Positions 1 to 9,852 are shown, counted from the stretch's first letter. The stretch: DNA of 64,000 nucleotides from Chengkuizengella sediminis (GCF_010078385.1 NZ_SIJC01000003.1:1-64000); one strand, 5' to 3'. Made by a program: numbers and translations. The notes: a model not told the origin generated them from the sequence alone.

Positions 1-121
1 CACCAATGGAATATCGTCACTATTTAACTGCAACAGTTGCATAAAATAGCGCCAATCTGTCGATTGACGCTACATACATCTTTATATTATTTCCACTGTC
101 TATTTGACAGGGGGCAGTTCA
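1..121 (+). mobile_element. Right end of an IS3-family (IS150-group-like) insertion sequence
   Basis: The plus strand ends at 120-121 in CA. Read on the minus strand from 121 the sequence begins TGAACTGCCCCC and continues with AATAGACAG, which resembles the terminal inverted repeat of IS3/IS150-group elements as I remember them. The end of a transposase frame lies just inside it. The rest of the element is outside the window, so the other inverted repeat and target duplication cannot be checked. A hairpin at about 51-72 (GCGCCAATC paired with GATTGACGC, one mismatch) lies between the transposase stop and the end. Confidence 0.5.
3..44 (+). CDS. IS3-family transposase OrfB, C-terminal tail only (partial)
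   Basis: The frame starting at base 3 reads PMEYRHYLTATVA and then TAA. OrfB proteins of IS3-family elements commonly end in a P-x-(E/Q)-YR motif a few residues before the stop, and this tail fits that pattern and sits directly inside a plausible IS terminus. Only 13 residues are visible, so the DDE catalytic core is not in the window. The call rests on the tail motif plus its position and is moderate to low in certainty. Confidence 0.45.
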   Translation, partial: PMEYRHYLTATVA

Positions 122-754
<633 letters not shown>

Positions 755-795
755 AAAAGTGATTCAGGTTTCGACAATCTGCGTTTCCCTAACTT

Positions 796-835
796 CAACA
801 TGGTAGACCTTGATATATCAAGGTCTACCATGTTG
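796..835. terminator. Perfect 40-bp palindrome, probable bidirectional terminator
   Basis: Bases 796-815 are the exact reverse complement of 816-835, giving a 20-bp stem with no fixed loop. It lies 40 bp after the AtpE-like stop. The downstream T-tract is weak (TTGTTTAC). It is most simply a terminator, although a perfect palindrome of this size could also be a protein-binding site. Confidence 0.55.
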
Positions 836-985
836 TTTACATTTAAACATCTTAAAACTATTCTAAATGGAAATGGATGGTCTTTTAGTTGTAAATATTT
901 CAAAAAGCCCTTTATGTAATAAATATTTCATAGTATTATATTATAAGAAATAAAAATTTAAAATGAACATGTGGAGGTCCTGCTG

Positions 986-2362
986 TTGGAAAAAACAAAA
1001 TTTAACCTATTATCAGAAAAGACAAAACAATCTGCTGAATTATTTGAACAAGCGAAAAAGGTGATACCAGGTGGTGTTACAGCTAATATCAAGTATATTG
1101 CACCCCACCCCATCTTCATGGAAAAAGGTAAGGGTAGTAAACTTTATGATGTCGACAATAATGAGTATATCGACTATCTTTTATGTTACGGCGCATTAAT
1201 CCTAGGTCATGGTCATCCTTATGTATTTGAATCAGCAATGAAACAAATGAAAGAAGCCGGCACGACTATTTTTGGAACACCTCACCGTTTAGAATCAGTT
1301 ATGGCTGAAAAATTAATTTCACTTTATCCAGGTATTGAAATGGTCAGATATTCAAACTCCGGCTTGGAAGCTACGTTGCTTGCGATCAGAACAGCAATGG
1401 CTTATACAGGAAAACCGAAACTTGCTAAATTTGAAGGACATTATCATGGCGGATACGATCAAGTACTGTTGAGTGTTAACCCCGAGGATGATCAAGCAGG
1501 CAATGCGGAATTTCCAAATCCCGTGCCTGAGTCTCGCGGAATTCCTGACTATTATGTGGAGAATACGATCATACTTCCATTCAATGATTTAGCATCAACA
1601 GAGAAGATTTTAAGAACAAAAGCGCATGAAATTTCTTCTATCATTATGGAGCCAATTCAAGGCGGGTTTATTCCTGCAGATCAAGAATTTATGGCAGGGC
1701 TCAAAGTGTTAACAGAAGAGCTTGGCATCCTGCTCATCTTTGATGAAGTCAAAACGGGTTTTAGATTATCCCTTGGTGGCGCACAAAAAAATTACGCCAT
1801 TAAACCTGATATCACAGCTCTTGGAAAAGTACTTGGAGGTGGGTTCCCAGTAGGTGCAATCGGTGGAAAAAAAGAGATTATGCTCATCAGTGCACCTGAT
1901 GGAGGGAGAGATATTCTAACGGCTGGCGCTGAAAATAAAAACAAACAGGATGCTTTGTTTCACAGCGGAACATACAACGGTCATCCGACAATCCTTGCGT
2001 CAGGCCTTGCAACAATTGAGGTGCTTGAGAGTGAAGGTACTATGGAAACATTATTCTCTAATACTCAATTACTGAGGGTTCAGCTTGAGGATGTATATAA
2101 ACAATACGATATACCTATGAAAACGGTAGGAGAAGGCAGTATTTTCAATATCATTCTTACAGAAAACAACATTAAAAACTATCGCGATATGAATAAAGCA
2201 GATACCACCTTAAGAAAAAAGCTAGATTACGAATTACTGAAACTTGGAATTTATACGAAACCACTTAATCGCTACTCCATGTCAGTCGTTCATACAGAGG
2301 AAGACATTGCTCGTACAGTAGAAGCGCATAAAAATGCAATTCAAATTGTTAAGCAGGTGTGA
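986..2362 (+). CDS. Class III PLP aminotransferase, glutamate-1-semialdehyde-mutase-like
   Basis: This is a cytosolic PLP enzyme of the class III (omega) family. The pattern resembles glutamate-1-semialdehyde 2,1-aminomutase: an N-terminal IPGG motif, the G-x-L-I-L-G-H-x-H-P block, SNSGLEAT for cofactor binding, FDEVKTGFR (the PLP-ring aspartate region), and ALGKVLGGG with the Schiff-base lysine near residue 281. The in-frame GTG at 971 overlaps the ribosome binding site GGAGGT (973-978), so TTG at 986 with 7-base spacing is the likely start, giving 458 residues. The next gene starts 3 bp downstream and is a CoA-transferase remnant, and an RpiR regulator follows. That context favours an amino-acid catabolic aminotransferase over a heme-pathway HemL. 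The substrate is unknown. Confidence 0.8.
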   Translation: MEKTKFNLLSEKTKQSAELFEQAKKVIPGGVTANIKYIAPHPIFMEKGKGSKLYDVDNNEYIDYLLCYGALILGHGHPYVFESAMKQMKEAGTTIFGTPHRLESVMAEKLISLYPGIEMVRYSNSGLEATLLAIRTAMAYTGKPKLAKFEGHYHGGYDQVLLSVNPEDDQAGNAEFPNPVPESRGIPDYYVENTIILPFNDLASTEKILRTKAHEISSIIMEPIQGGFIPADQEFMAGLKVLTEELGILLIFDEVKTGFRLSLGGAQKNYAIKPDITALGKVLGGGFPVGAIGGKKEIMLISAPDGGRDILTAGAENKNKQDALFHSGTYNGHPTILASGLATIEVLESEGTMETLFSNTQLLRVQLEDVYKQYDIPMKTVGEGSIFNIILTENNIKNYRDMNKADTTLRKKLDYELLKLGIYTKPLNRYSMSVVHTEEDIARTVEAHKNAIQIVKQV

Positions 2363-2365
2363 TGT

Positions 2366-2972
2366 ATGAAAAAGAAAGTAATACAACGTATTGAAGATGC
2401 CATAAATGACATTCAAGACAGTGCAACGCTGATAGTTGGTGGATTTGGTTTGTGTGGAATTCCTGAAAAGGCAATCCAAGCGCTAGTAGAGCAAGGAACC
2501 AAAGATCTAACCATTGTCAGCAACAATTGTGGAGTTGATGACTTTGGTCTAGGGCTTTTATTAAAAAACAAACAAATTAAAAAAATGATTTCCTCATATG
2601 TTGGTGAAAATAAGGTATTTGAACAGCAATATTTAAGTGGGGTCACAAAACGGCGATTTAGCGAACTGGATGATTCCGAGCAGAATGGTTAAAGGCATGG
2701 GAGGGGCAATGGATCTTGTTCATGGTGCAAAACGCGTCATTGTTATAATGGAGCATAAAAATAAATATGGGAAACCTAAAGTGAAAAAGGAATGCACACT
2801 TCCTTTAACTGGAAAAGGCATTGTGGATCTTCTAATAACAGACTTAGCTGTTTTTGAATATACGTCTAAAGGCATGATGTTAATCGAAAGTTTGAACAAA
2901 GCAACAGTCAAATCTATAAAGGAGCATACTGAAGCTGACTTTATTGTTCATGATAGTCTTAACCAAGTGTAA
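2366..2972 (+). pseudogene. Deletion-fusion remnant of 3-oxoacid CoA-transferase subunits A and B
   Basis: The first frame (2366-2692) starts as a normal ScoA/AtoD subunit: [10 protein letters not shown] near residue 30 and ISSYVGENK followed by QYLSG, reaching about residue 91. At about 2637-2641 the reading changes frame. The sequence then matches the C-terminal part of ScoB/Ato[34 protein letters not shown] and TEADFIV, ending at 2972. The C-terminal half of subunit A and the N-terminal half of subunit B, including the catalytic glutamate region (SENG), are absent. One internal deletion of roughly 0.8 kb in an ancestral scoA-scoB pair explains this. A functional transferase is very unlikely. 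The intact aminotransferase upstream may have lost its partner enzyme. Confidence 0.85.
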
Positions 2973-3138
2973 CCGTAAAGATTATTAAAGAAAAGATTAG
3001 GATGATTCAACATTCATAAGTGGGGATTCTATCTTGCGAAGAGTGAAGCCCTACTTTCATTTTGTAGATGCAAACAGCAGCATATTAAAGTAAACTGAAG
3101 AAAAGGTTACTTTCTAGTAATGTAGAAAGAGGTTTAAC

Positions 3139-3993
3139 ATGGATATTAATGTGTATAAGGTCATCTCAGAGAAAATGTCATCAATGAGCAAATCACAATT
3201 AAAAGTTGCACAGTTCATTTTGAAAAATCCAAATCATGTTCCTTTTCATAACGTAGGGGAATTGGCAAGATTGGCGAATGTCAGTGATGCAACCATTGTT
3301 CGATTTGCAACTTTTCTTGGTTTTTCAGGTTATCCTGAATTTCAACGTCATATTCAAACTTCTGTGCAACAACAACTATCAACCGCTGAGAGACTCAAGC
3401 TGTCTAACAAGTTGTACGGAGAAAATGATCAAGAAATTTCTCAAATCTTTAAGGAGGATATTGGGAATATTCAATTGACCATGGAAAATTTAGATGCCAA
3501 AAGCTTTCATCAAGCAGTCGAGTATTTATTGAAAGCTAAAAAAGTGTATATTGTGGCGAACAGAAGTGCAGCGGCATTAGGAATGTTTATGCATTATTAT
3601 TTGAATATGATTCTTGATCATGTTGAAATACTTGAATCTATGAAAGAAAATGCAGACCGATTATATGATTTGCAAAATGACGATTTAGTTGTTGGTATTA
3701 GTTATTCTCGTTACACCAAAAACACAGTTGATGTTTTTTCTTACGCAAAAGAAAAGGGTTCTATGACCATCGCTTTAACAGATAATCTCTTATCACCACT
3801 AATTCAACATGCAGACGTTTCATTAACATCAACAAGTCAAATGCCAACATTTATAGATTCTTTTGTTGCACCATTAAGTTTAATAAATGCTTTAATTATC
3901 TATACAGGAAAAGAAAAAAAAGATGGTTTTGATCAAAAATTAAATTCTTTAGAAGATGTTTGGGATAGATTTAACGTATTTTATAAAGATTAA
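3139..3993 (+). CDS. RpiR/MurR-family transcriptional regulator (HTH plus SIS domain)
   Basis: This 284-residue protein has an N-terminal RpiR-type helix-turn-helix (residues about 1-75, with the characteristic VGELARLANVSDATIVRF) and a C-terminal sugar-isomerase (SIS) domain (about 125-265, with VYIVANRSAA and ALTDNLLSPL). SIS domains in this family sense phosphosugars or related ligands. The ribosome binding site AAGAGG precedes ATG at 3139. It lies in the same direction as the aminotransferase/CoA-transferase genes and probably regulates them, as RpiR proteins often regulate a neighbouring catabolic set. The ligand is not predictable from sequence. Confidence 0.85.
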   Translation: MDINVYKVISEKMSSMSKSQLKVAQFILKNPNHVPFHNVGELARLANVSDATIVRFATFLGFSGYPEFQRHIQTSVQQQLSTAERLKLSNKLYGENDQEISQIFKEDIGNIQLTMENLDAKSFHQAVEYLLKAKKVYIVANRSAAALGMFMHYYLNMILDHVEILESMKENADRLYDLQNDDLVVGISYSRYTKNTVDVFSYAKEKGSMTIALTDNLLSPLIQHADVSLTSTSQMPTFIDSFVAPLSLINALIIYTGKEKKDGFDQKLNSLEDVWDRFNVFYKD

Positions 3994-4061
3994 TAACGTC
4001 CAGTTCGATCGGCATAGAAACTGTTAAAACCGATATAAACAGCATTCATTGTACTAGTTGT

Positions 4062-4103
4062 AAAGAAGTAGTTATTAACGTCTTACGTTATCAACTACTT
4101 CTT
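4062..4103. terminator. Bidirectional terminator between convergent genes
   Basis: The hairpin pairs AAAGAAGTAGTT with AACTACTTCTTT around a short loop, between the RpiR gene (plus) and the HAD phosphatase gene (minus). Confidence 0.65.
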
Positions 4104-4116
4104 TATTAAGGTAGGT

Positions 4117-5118
4117 TTAATTCCCTATTAGAGTCATTAGATGATCTGGATAATTATTTACGGGTGTAGTTCCCTCAATGCCTGCATTTTCTCCAATTAT
4201 AAATATCCGATCCCTGTTCAATCCAACGTTTAAATATGCTTCTATATCCGTCAGAGCATTTCCATAAGCATCATCTATCATCCCTCCACTATTCAATACA
4301 TTTGATAAATAGCCTTCTTTATACCCTGCTGAATCATCAGTAAAAGATGCCTCCGGATACGTATGTAATATCCCATGTGGAAAACCATTTTCAATTAGCC
4401 ATCTTTGTGAAACTTCAGATAACCAATATGGTCTTGCTGTCAGATAGATTATATTGTATCCTTGCTCAACATAATAATCTACAACGTCATTAGCACCTGT
4501 ATACATTTCTGCACGATATGTCTCTGAAAAAAATTCATCAGCATATTCTTTTACAGATTCGAAATCATCAGTTGTCAATGTACCATCAATATCAAAAACA
4601 ACAAACTTTTGATCTTGATCAATTACTTTAATAAACATATTTGCAAAAGTTGCATCACCTTCAACATGCAATCTAATTAGGTGTAATCCATCTCCTAGTT
4701 TCTGATCTTCAGGGATAGTAAATGATATTCGACCATCTGAGTCAGTTTCTTTCCTACCCATCTGTGACCAAGCAGGTTCTTCATCTGAAAATGACCACAA
4801 ATATATTGAAATCCATTCACCTTCAAGGTCTTTCCTAATATCTCCATATTGAAATTTCCCTTCGATTATCTGTGATTCAGTAATATTATAGATTTTGTCA
4901 TAACCATTATGATGTGGAGTATGAGTTGATATGAAGAATTCATTAAAAAAATCGTCAAAACCTTCGGGTTGTGGGCTAGTAAATACATCTACTGACAGAT
5001 CATAATACAACTTACTAGAACTCCCTGAAGCATCCACTAAATTGTTAGTTGGGAGAATAAGTATAACTGGCAGGATCAATAAAAAAAGATATTTTTTCAC
5101 TTTATCATTTCCTTTCAA
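4117..5118 (-). CDS. Secreted LNS2/lipin-like HAD-superfamily phosphatase
   Basis: The C-terminal half is an HAD-type domain: FDIDGTLTTDD (catalytic aspartates at residues 176 and 178), YNIIYLTARP as motif II (threonine/arginine), and a GMIDDAYGNALTDI stretch as motif IV. The overall pattern matches the LNS2 domain found in lipins and in phosphatidylinositol-transfer proteins. The N-terminal half (residues about 30-165) is an extracytoplasmic beta-rich region. The start is best placed at TTG 5118, which follows AAGGAG at 7-base spacing and gives a clear signal peptide (KGNDKVKKY plus a leucine-rich core). An upstream TTG at 5145 has no ribosome binding site. It lies 72 bp after a PI-PLC-like gene on the same strand, so both are probably cotranscribed. 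The likely substrate is phosphatidate or another phospholipid, by inference. Confidence 0.7.
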   Translation of the reverse strand: MKGNDKVKKYLFLLILPVILILPTNNLVDASGSSSKLYYDLSVDVFTSPQPEGFDDFFNEFFISTHTPHHNGYDKIYNITESQIIEGKFQYGDIRKDLEGEWISIYLWSFSDEEPAWSQMGRKETDSDGRISFTIPEDQKLGDGLHLIRLHVEGDATFANMFIKVIDQDQKFVVFDIDGTLTTDDFESVKEYADEFFSETYRAEMYTGANDVVDYYVEQGYNIIYLTARPYWLSEVSQRWLIENGFPHGILHTYPEASFTDDSAGYKEGYLSNVLNSGGMIDDAYGNALTDIEAYLNVGLNRDRIFIIGENAGIEGTTPVNNYPDHLMTLIGN

Positions 5119-5190
5119 TATATTTCTCCTTATTTTATTACTCAATCAGATAGTAAAAAATGATATTGTACGGTGGTTTACTATAAATGA

Positions 5191-6651
5191 TTATTTAACA
5201 GCATAAACGTTAACGGTAAATGAATTCCCACCTGTACCTGATGGGTCTGCTATATATATGGAGTCATTCTTTATGACATTAGTGTATGAACCATTTTTTA
5301 ATGAGTTAAAAATAATTGGATCAGTCCATATCGCAACATCCTCTTTCACTCTAAAACTGATAGTATCTGCATTGGAGTTATTAACAATTTCCCAATATAA
5401 TTTTTCAGTACCTGAAGGAATGTTTACTGTAGAAAAGTTATTGCTTGAACGGTGTTTCTGACCTGACTGAGGTCCACCATTTGATGTAATTGAAGCAATT
5501 AGAGTAAGTTGTTCTACTGGTCCTTCATACTCACTTCCTTCGTTCATACTTTTAATGATATTAACGATATCAGATTCATGAAACCAATCTAGCATAATAA
5601 TATTTAATGGTTCATTAGCCCAATCATTTAGCACCCATCTTGGAACTTCATTGTTTGCTGATCTAGCTAAATCATGTAATGAATCAACACCTATCGCAGA
5701 AAACGGATCTAAACCTCCAAGTACAGCATCTATGATTAAATCATCATCAGGTGTTAATACCCCTTGAAGAACAAAAAACTTGTTTAGATCTGCTGAGTTT
5801 ATACTTTGATCAAGCTTTTGTTTTAATACATTTACATCAGTTGTATTTGCCCAATCCGATTGTATGTTCAATCTGTGATCCCAAATCCAACTCATAAAGT
5901 CATCTGCATAAATATTTCTTATATCTATTGTGTCAGTATAACGCTGGTGATCACTGCCATATAACACGATAACTCTCTTATTTTCATTCCAAAGCTGATC
6001 AAGTGTAACATTAACTCCATATGATGGTGGAATTAATAAATCACCAAAAGTATTTTGGAGTAAATTATTGAGATGATTATAGCTCGTTTCAGTCATTTCA
6101 TAAAAATGTAGAAAATCCAAAATAACAATTTCCTTTTCGTTTTCATTCAAAAACCTTTTCGTATCAGCGATGATTTCATCCACTGACTCCCCATATAAAC
6201 CGTGAAGAGTACGTAAATTCGTTTCTTGAATTTGATAGTCGTCAAAAACCGGCTGCCATACATTTGGTGCTACGCGTAAATCAAAATAACGAATTCCTTC
6301 ATTTAACTGTTCTTCAATGGTTAAACCTTGTGTCTGTGACCAATCAGCAACAATTGATTTTCCTGCGTGTGCAGCTCCATTTTCAAATATATCTTTAAGA
6401 TTCCAAAAATCTGGACCTGGGTCTCTAGGGTCACTTGCATCATCCATCGTTGATGTACCAGAGTCATGAGTACCTGGTAAAATAACCTCTCGTAATGTAC
6501 GATTACCAAATTCAGGGGTATTTGAGTTCACTTGCTCCATCCAATTCTCATTGCTTTCAGCAGACAGAACAAAACTACTATTCATCCAAACTGATGCAAA
6601 TAATAATGTAAAAATAATAATAAAATTTAATGATTTTTTTGCCATATTCAT
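5191..6651 (-). CDS. Secreted phosphatidylinositol-specific phospholipase C (X domain) family protein
   Basis: This 486-residue protein has a signal peptide (residues 1-31, ending near VLSAES) and a PI-PLC X-domain: LPGTHDSGT with His62, EGIRYFDLR, and LRTLHGLYG with His150, the two general acid/base histidines of the family. A C-terminal beta-rich domain (about 385-486) is probably a membrane or sugar binding module. Bacterial enzymes of this family cleave phosphatidylinositol or GPI anchors without calcium. The ribosome binding site GAGGAGG precedes ATG at 6651. It is the first gene of a likely two-gene operon with the LNS2-like phosphatase, and both products act outside the cell on lipids. 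Substrate specificity is not certain. Confidence 0.85.
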   Translation of the reverse strand: MNMAKKSLNFIIIFTLLFASVWMNSSFVLSAESNENWMEQVNSNTPEFGNRTLREVILPGTHDSGTSTMDDASDPRDPGPDFWNLKDIFENGAAHAGKSIVADWSQTQGLTIEEQLNEGIRYFDLRVAPNVWQPVFDDYQIQETNLRTLHGLYGESVDEIIADTKRFLNENEKEIVILDFLHFYEMTETSYNHLNNLLQNTFGDLLIPPSYGVNVTLDQLWNENKRVIVLYGSDHQRYTDTIDIRNIYADDFMSWIWDHRLNIQSDWANTTDVNVLKQKLDQSINSADLNKFFVLQGVLTPDDDLIIDAVLGGLDPFSAIGVDSLHDLARSANNEVPRWVLNDWANEPLNIIMLDWFHESDIVNIIKSMNEGSEYEGPVEQLTLIASITSNGGPQSGQKHRSSNNFSTVNIPSGTEKLYWEIVNNSNADTISFRVKEDVAIWTDPIIFNSLKNGSYTNVIKNDSIYIADPSGTGGNSFTVNVYAVK

Positions 6652-7563
6652 TAAAACTTCCTCCTCTTTAATTAAATTGATTTAACTATTTCTCACATTG
6701 AAAGCCCTTACATTTGTAAATAAAGAACATCTTTAAAATAAATAGATACAATTACACTATCATTGCATGATTTTCCATCCCCCTTTATTTAAGTATTATT
6801 ATATAGTTAGTTATAATTAACATTATGTGTCAATACTCCAATGGTTCAATAAATAATAGATTAATTATCTTTATTTTTAAAATATTCTGATAATAATGAA
6901 TATGCTCAATGTATAATTATCACCAATATAGAGCTTAGAAATCTTCCACACTTAATATTATGCAACTTCTCTATGTAAGTCCTTATATTTGCTTTGCAAA
7001 TAATATATTACGATTAAGCAACTAGTCTTACCACTTAAGTATATTCTCCATAATATACTACGGTTGTAATTATTTGTCAATATAAGATTGGAAGCGGTGT
7101 AACAATTGATAGATTTAAGTCAAAAGATGTTGAAAAGTATACTTATTTAGCAAATTAACTGTTAACAACGCTTGGTGACAAAACTCCCACAAAACTTGAC
7201 ACAGACTGGTAGAAAAGTAAATTGATAGATTTAAATCTTTCATTTATAATTTAAATAGAGTATTTTGTAAGTTAATCCATACTAGTTAATAATTATTCCC
7301 TTGCACATTACTTCTTCCATTATGAAACAAATCTTAGCATCCATTTACTATATTACATCAATATAAATTCTAATATCTTCTTCTACTCTATTATTTATTT
7401 TTAACTAAACAAAGTTACACTCAATACTTTTAATTTGCAGTCGTGATGTGGAAAAAAGTAATGCGAATTATTAAATGGGAAATTCATTACAAAGTGAGGT
7501 GAATCTAACTTATCAAACAAATACTCAAATTCAAAAGAAAAAGATAATCAGGAGGAGTTAATT
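6652..7563. other. Long AT-rich intergenic region between divergent genes
   Basis: This region separates the PI-PLC gene (minus) from the PrsA-like gene (plus) and should hold both promoters. It also contains a stretch at 7087-7254 that looks like decayed coding sequence (listed separately). Nothing else was recognised. Confidence 0.4.
7087..7254 (+). pseudogene. Degenerate coding remnant of unknown origin
   Basis: One frame reads as protein-like sequence (IGSGVTIDRFKSKDVEKYTY, then LLTTLGDKTPTKLDTDW), interrupted by in-frame TAA and TAG and ending at TAA 7252-7254. There is no start codon or ribosome binding site. The continuity of sensible residues across two stops suggests the last part of a decayed gene. 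I do not recognise the family. Confidence 0.3.
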
Positions 7564-8853
7564 TTGAAAAAAAGAACCATAATTTCGATCTTGTTTATTT
7601 TATCTTTTATATTTTCTGCAACTGCATTAGCAGCAGAAGTATCAAAGACAGAAGTCTGGATTGACGGAGAGCAAATACAATTTGAACAAGAGCCATTTAT
7701 AAAAAATGGGACTATACTTGTTCCTTTTAGGGTTTTGTTTAGTGAATTGGGTTTAAATGTAAAGTGGGATCAAGAAACAAAAACAGTCACTGGGGAAAAT
7801 GACGGTTTAACCGTTGAATTGACACTGAATAATAATCAAGTCACCGTAAATGGTGAAACGATCGAATTGTTAGTCCCCCCCCAATTGGTTAATAATCATA
7901 CTTTTGTACCCTTAAAATTTGTAGGAGAATCAACAGGGGCAAGTGTACAATGGAATGGTGAAACGAATGCAATATCCATTGATAGCCCTGATTCACAGGG
8001 AAATGAACAATCAGAATCAGCGACAGACTCTGATTATGTTGCTACAGTAAATGGTGAAAAAGTAGATAAGGACAAGCTATTTGATTTAATGCTTCAACAA
8101 CTAGGGGAAGAAACTACTGACGCTTTGATTCAACAGTTAATTGTTCAAACTTTAGTGTCTCAAGAATTAGCAAAAGAAGGGTTAAGTGTGACAAATGAAG
8201 AATTAGCGAACCGCGTGGTTAAAGAAATCGAACAATTTAAAACTTCATTTGGTTCTGAAGAAGAGTTTGAAGCTTATTTACTTCAATACGGAATGTCTAT
8301 GGAAGATTATCAGGAATTTGTAGAAGAAATGATCCCATTCCAACTTCAGGTTGAAAAATTATTTGAATCAAAAATTAATATAACAGATGAAGAAATTGCA
8401 ACTTATTATGAAGAAAATTTATCGTTCTATACAGAAGAAGAGCAAGTAAAAGCATCTCATATCTTAGTGGAAACGAAAGAAGAAGCTGAAGCTATTATGC
8501 AACAAATTAATGATGGCGCAAATTTTGCAGAGCTAGCTATAGAACATTCAACTGATCCAGGAAGTGGTGCAAATGGAGGAGATTTAGGTTTCTTTGGACG
8601 AGGTATGATGGTACCTGAATTTGAGGAAGCAGCTTTTAATTTATCCTTTGATGAAGTTAGTGAAATCGTACAAAGTCAATTTGGATTCCATATCATTAAA
8701 GTAACGGATAAAAAAGAAGCTAACACACCTACTCTTGAGGAAAAACAAGAAGAAATCAAAGAAGAGTTAATGAAAGTAGAAATTAGTAAACAGTACCAAT
8801 TATGGATTGAAGAAGCTAGAACAGGATCAGAAATTGAAGTTTTGATTAACTAG
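7564..8853 (+). CDS. Secreted PrsA-like peptidyl-prolyl isomerase with N-terminal stalk domain
   Basis: This 429-residue protein starts at TTG 7564 after AGGAGGAG. It has a signal peptide (residues 1-23, TALAAE), then a copper-amine-oxidase-N/stalk domain (about 30-140, with ILVPFRVLFSELG and TFVPLKFVGESTG repeats). After a linker come a SurA/PrsA-type N domain (about 158-285) and a parvulin rotamase domain (about 290-390: KASHILVETKEEAE, GANGGDLGFFGRG, QSQFGFHIIKV). Unlike Bacillus PrsA there is no lipobox cysteine, so it is probably released or wall-attached through the stalk domain. It sits beside an array of secreted toxin-like proteins and could help them fold after export. Confidence 0.85.
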   Translation: MKKRTIISILFILSFIFSATALAAEVSKTEVWIDGEQIQFEQEPFIKNGTILVPFRVLFSELGLNVKWDQETKTVTGENDGLTVELTLNNNQVTVNGETIELLVPPQLVNNHTFVPLKFVGESTGASVQWNGETNAISIDSPDSQGNEQSESATDSDYVATVNGEKVDKDKLFDLMLQQLGEETTDALIQQLIVQTLVSQELAKEGLSVTNEELANRVVKEIEQFKTSFGSEEEFEAYLLQYGMSMEDYQEFVEEMIPFQLQVEKLFESKINITDEEIATYYEENLSFYTEEEQVKASHILVETKEEAEAIMQQINDGANFAELAIEHSTDPGSGANGGDLGFFGRGMMVPEFEEAAFNLSFDEVSEIVQSQFGFHIIKVTDKKEANTPTLEEKQEEIKEELMKVEISKQYQLWIEEARTGSEIEVLIN

Positions 8854-8943
8854 AATAAGGTATAAATAGAGATAAAGAATTAGGGTTTCTTGATTTTTTA
8901 TCCCCAACTACAGCCAGTGTAGATAACATTAATTTTTTAAAAT

Positions 8944-8975
8944 AATGGAGATATGATATTATTCATATCTCCATT
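8944..8975. terminator. Bidirectional terminator
   Basis: A 13-bp stem (AATGGAGATATGA with TCATATCTCCATT) and a 6-base loop, followed by TTG/TGTG. It separates the PrsA-like gene from the convergent toxin-like array. Confidence 0.7.
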
Positions 8976-9017
8976 TTGTGTGTTTATTGAAGAAATATCA
9001 GATATTGAGTTATAGAA

Positions 9018-9743
9018 TCATAATTTCATGATTTTAATCGCTTTTACATTCACACTATAATTGTAATTTGTAAAAGACGCTTCATTTAAGTATTCCTCCA
9101 TCGAACAATTAACCCCTATCGTTACGCCTACCGGCATTCCTAGCAACCTTCCATCTCTCTCTACAGCAAATAATAGATTGTATAGATAACTGATAGAAGA
9201 TTCATTTGTTTCTTTCCACTGTAACCATCCGGTATTATATGGAACTAAGTTCAAAAAAGTGGCTCTCATCGTCTCTTCGTAAGCTGCTAATTGATCCTCT
9301 GTTAATTCAACTCTTAGCCTATTCGTAAATAAGTCTACTAATTGAGATGACATGAATTCAACATTGGCATCTTCCTGATAGATGGTTGAATTAAACGTTC
9401 CGAGAAGCCCCATTGTAGCATCTTCTCTAATGATACTAATGGCTGGACAAAACTCTAGTTCTAATGTTTCTCTATTCACGGCCTGTGTAAGTTTATCGGC
9501 TATATAGAGAGCATCAGCAAGGGAGTCATCAGATAAGTGCCAAGCTTCTCTGAATTCAACCGTTCCATCTTCTTTTAAGATCAGCATAGGCATACTAGAC
9601 TTCGTAGTTGATTCATCGCTCTGAAGAGCGCGGACACCTTGTTTCGGTTCGGGACTTTGATTCTCGCAAGCAAGAGATATCGTAGAAATATGAGTGCTTA
9701 ATAGCACGATTGTCATCACGCAAATAAATATTTTTTTCATCAC
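9018..9743 (-). CDS. Secreted Cyt-like (delta-endotoxin CytB fold) cytolysin, paralogue 1
   Basis: This 241-residue protein has a signal peptide (residues 1-26) and a single domain. The C-terminal half carries the pattern I associate with Bacillus thuringiensis Cyt toxins: T-F-x-N-L, then W-x-x-W-K-E, then Y-x-Y-N-x-x-F-A, then P-V-G, and a terminal Y-S-V-N-V-K-x-x-K. The same spacing occurs in Cyt1/Cyt2 (YTYNVLFAI, PVGFEI, YNVNI), as far as I remember them. Cyt toxins insert into phospholipid membranes. Cyt proteins of B. thuringiensis are crystal proteins without signal peptides, so a Sec signal is unusual. The start is GTG 9743 (GTG ATG AAA), after AAGGAGGAACATTGTG, a leader shared by three paralogues. 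This copy has a cysteine where the others have serine at the predicted cleavage site, and it is the most diverged of the three close copies. Confidence 0.65.
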   Translation of the reverse strand: MMKKIFICVMTIVLLSTHISTISLACENQSPEPKQGVRALQSDESTTKSSMPMLILKEDGTVEFREAWHLSDDSLADALYIADKLTQAVNRETLELEFCPAISIIREDATMGLLGTFNSTIYQEDANVEFMSSQLVDLFTNRLRVELTEDQLAAYEETMRATFLNLVPYNTGWLQWKETNESSISYLYNLLFAVERDGRLLGMPVGVTIGVNCSMEEYLNEASFTNYNYSVNVKAIKIMKL

Positions 9744-9852
9744 AATGTTCCTCCTTGGGTTTCGAATTGAATTAAGGTAGAAATGATGAGAATAATCAAC
9801 CCTTTACTTATCCTATTACACTAAATCGATCTAGTCTCGAATAGGTTTTTCA

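Noticed and set aside
986..2362. Heme-pathway glutamate-1-semialdehyde aminomutase (hemL)
   Set aside because: The fold motifs fit, but no other heme genes are near and the partner gene is a CoA-transferase, so a catabolic aminotransferase is more likely.
9018..9743. Lipoprotein (cysteine at the signal peptide end)
   Set aside because: The residues before the cysteine (ISLAC) do not make a good lipobox and the paralogues have serine at that place.
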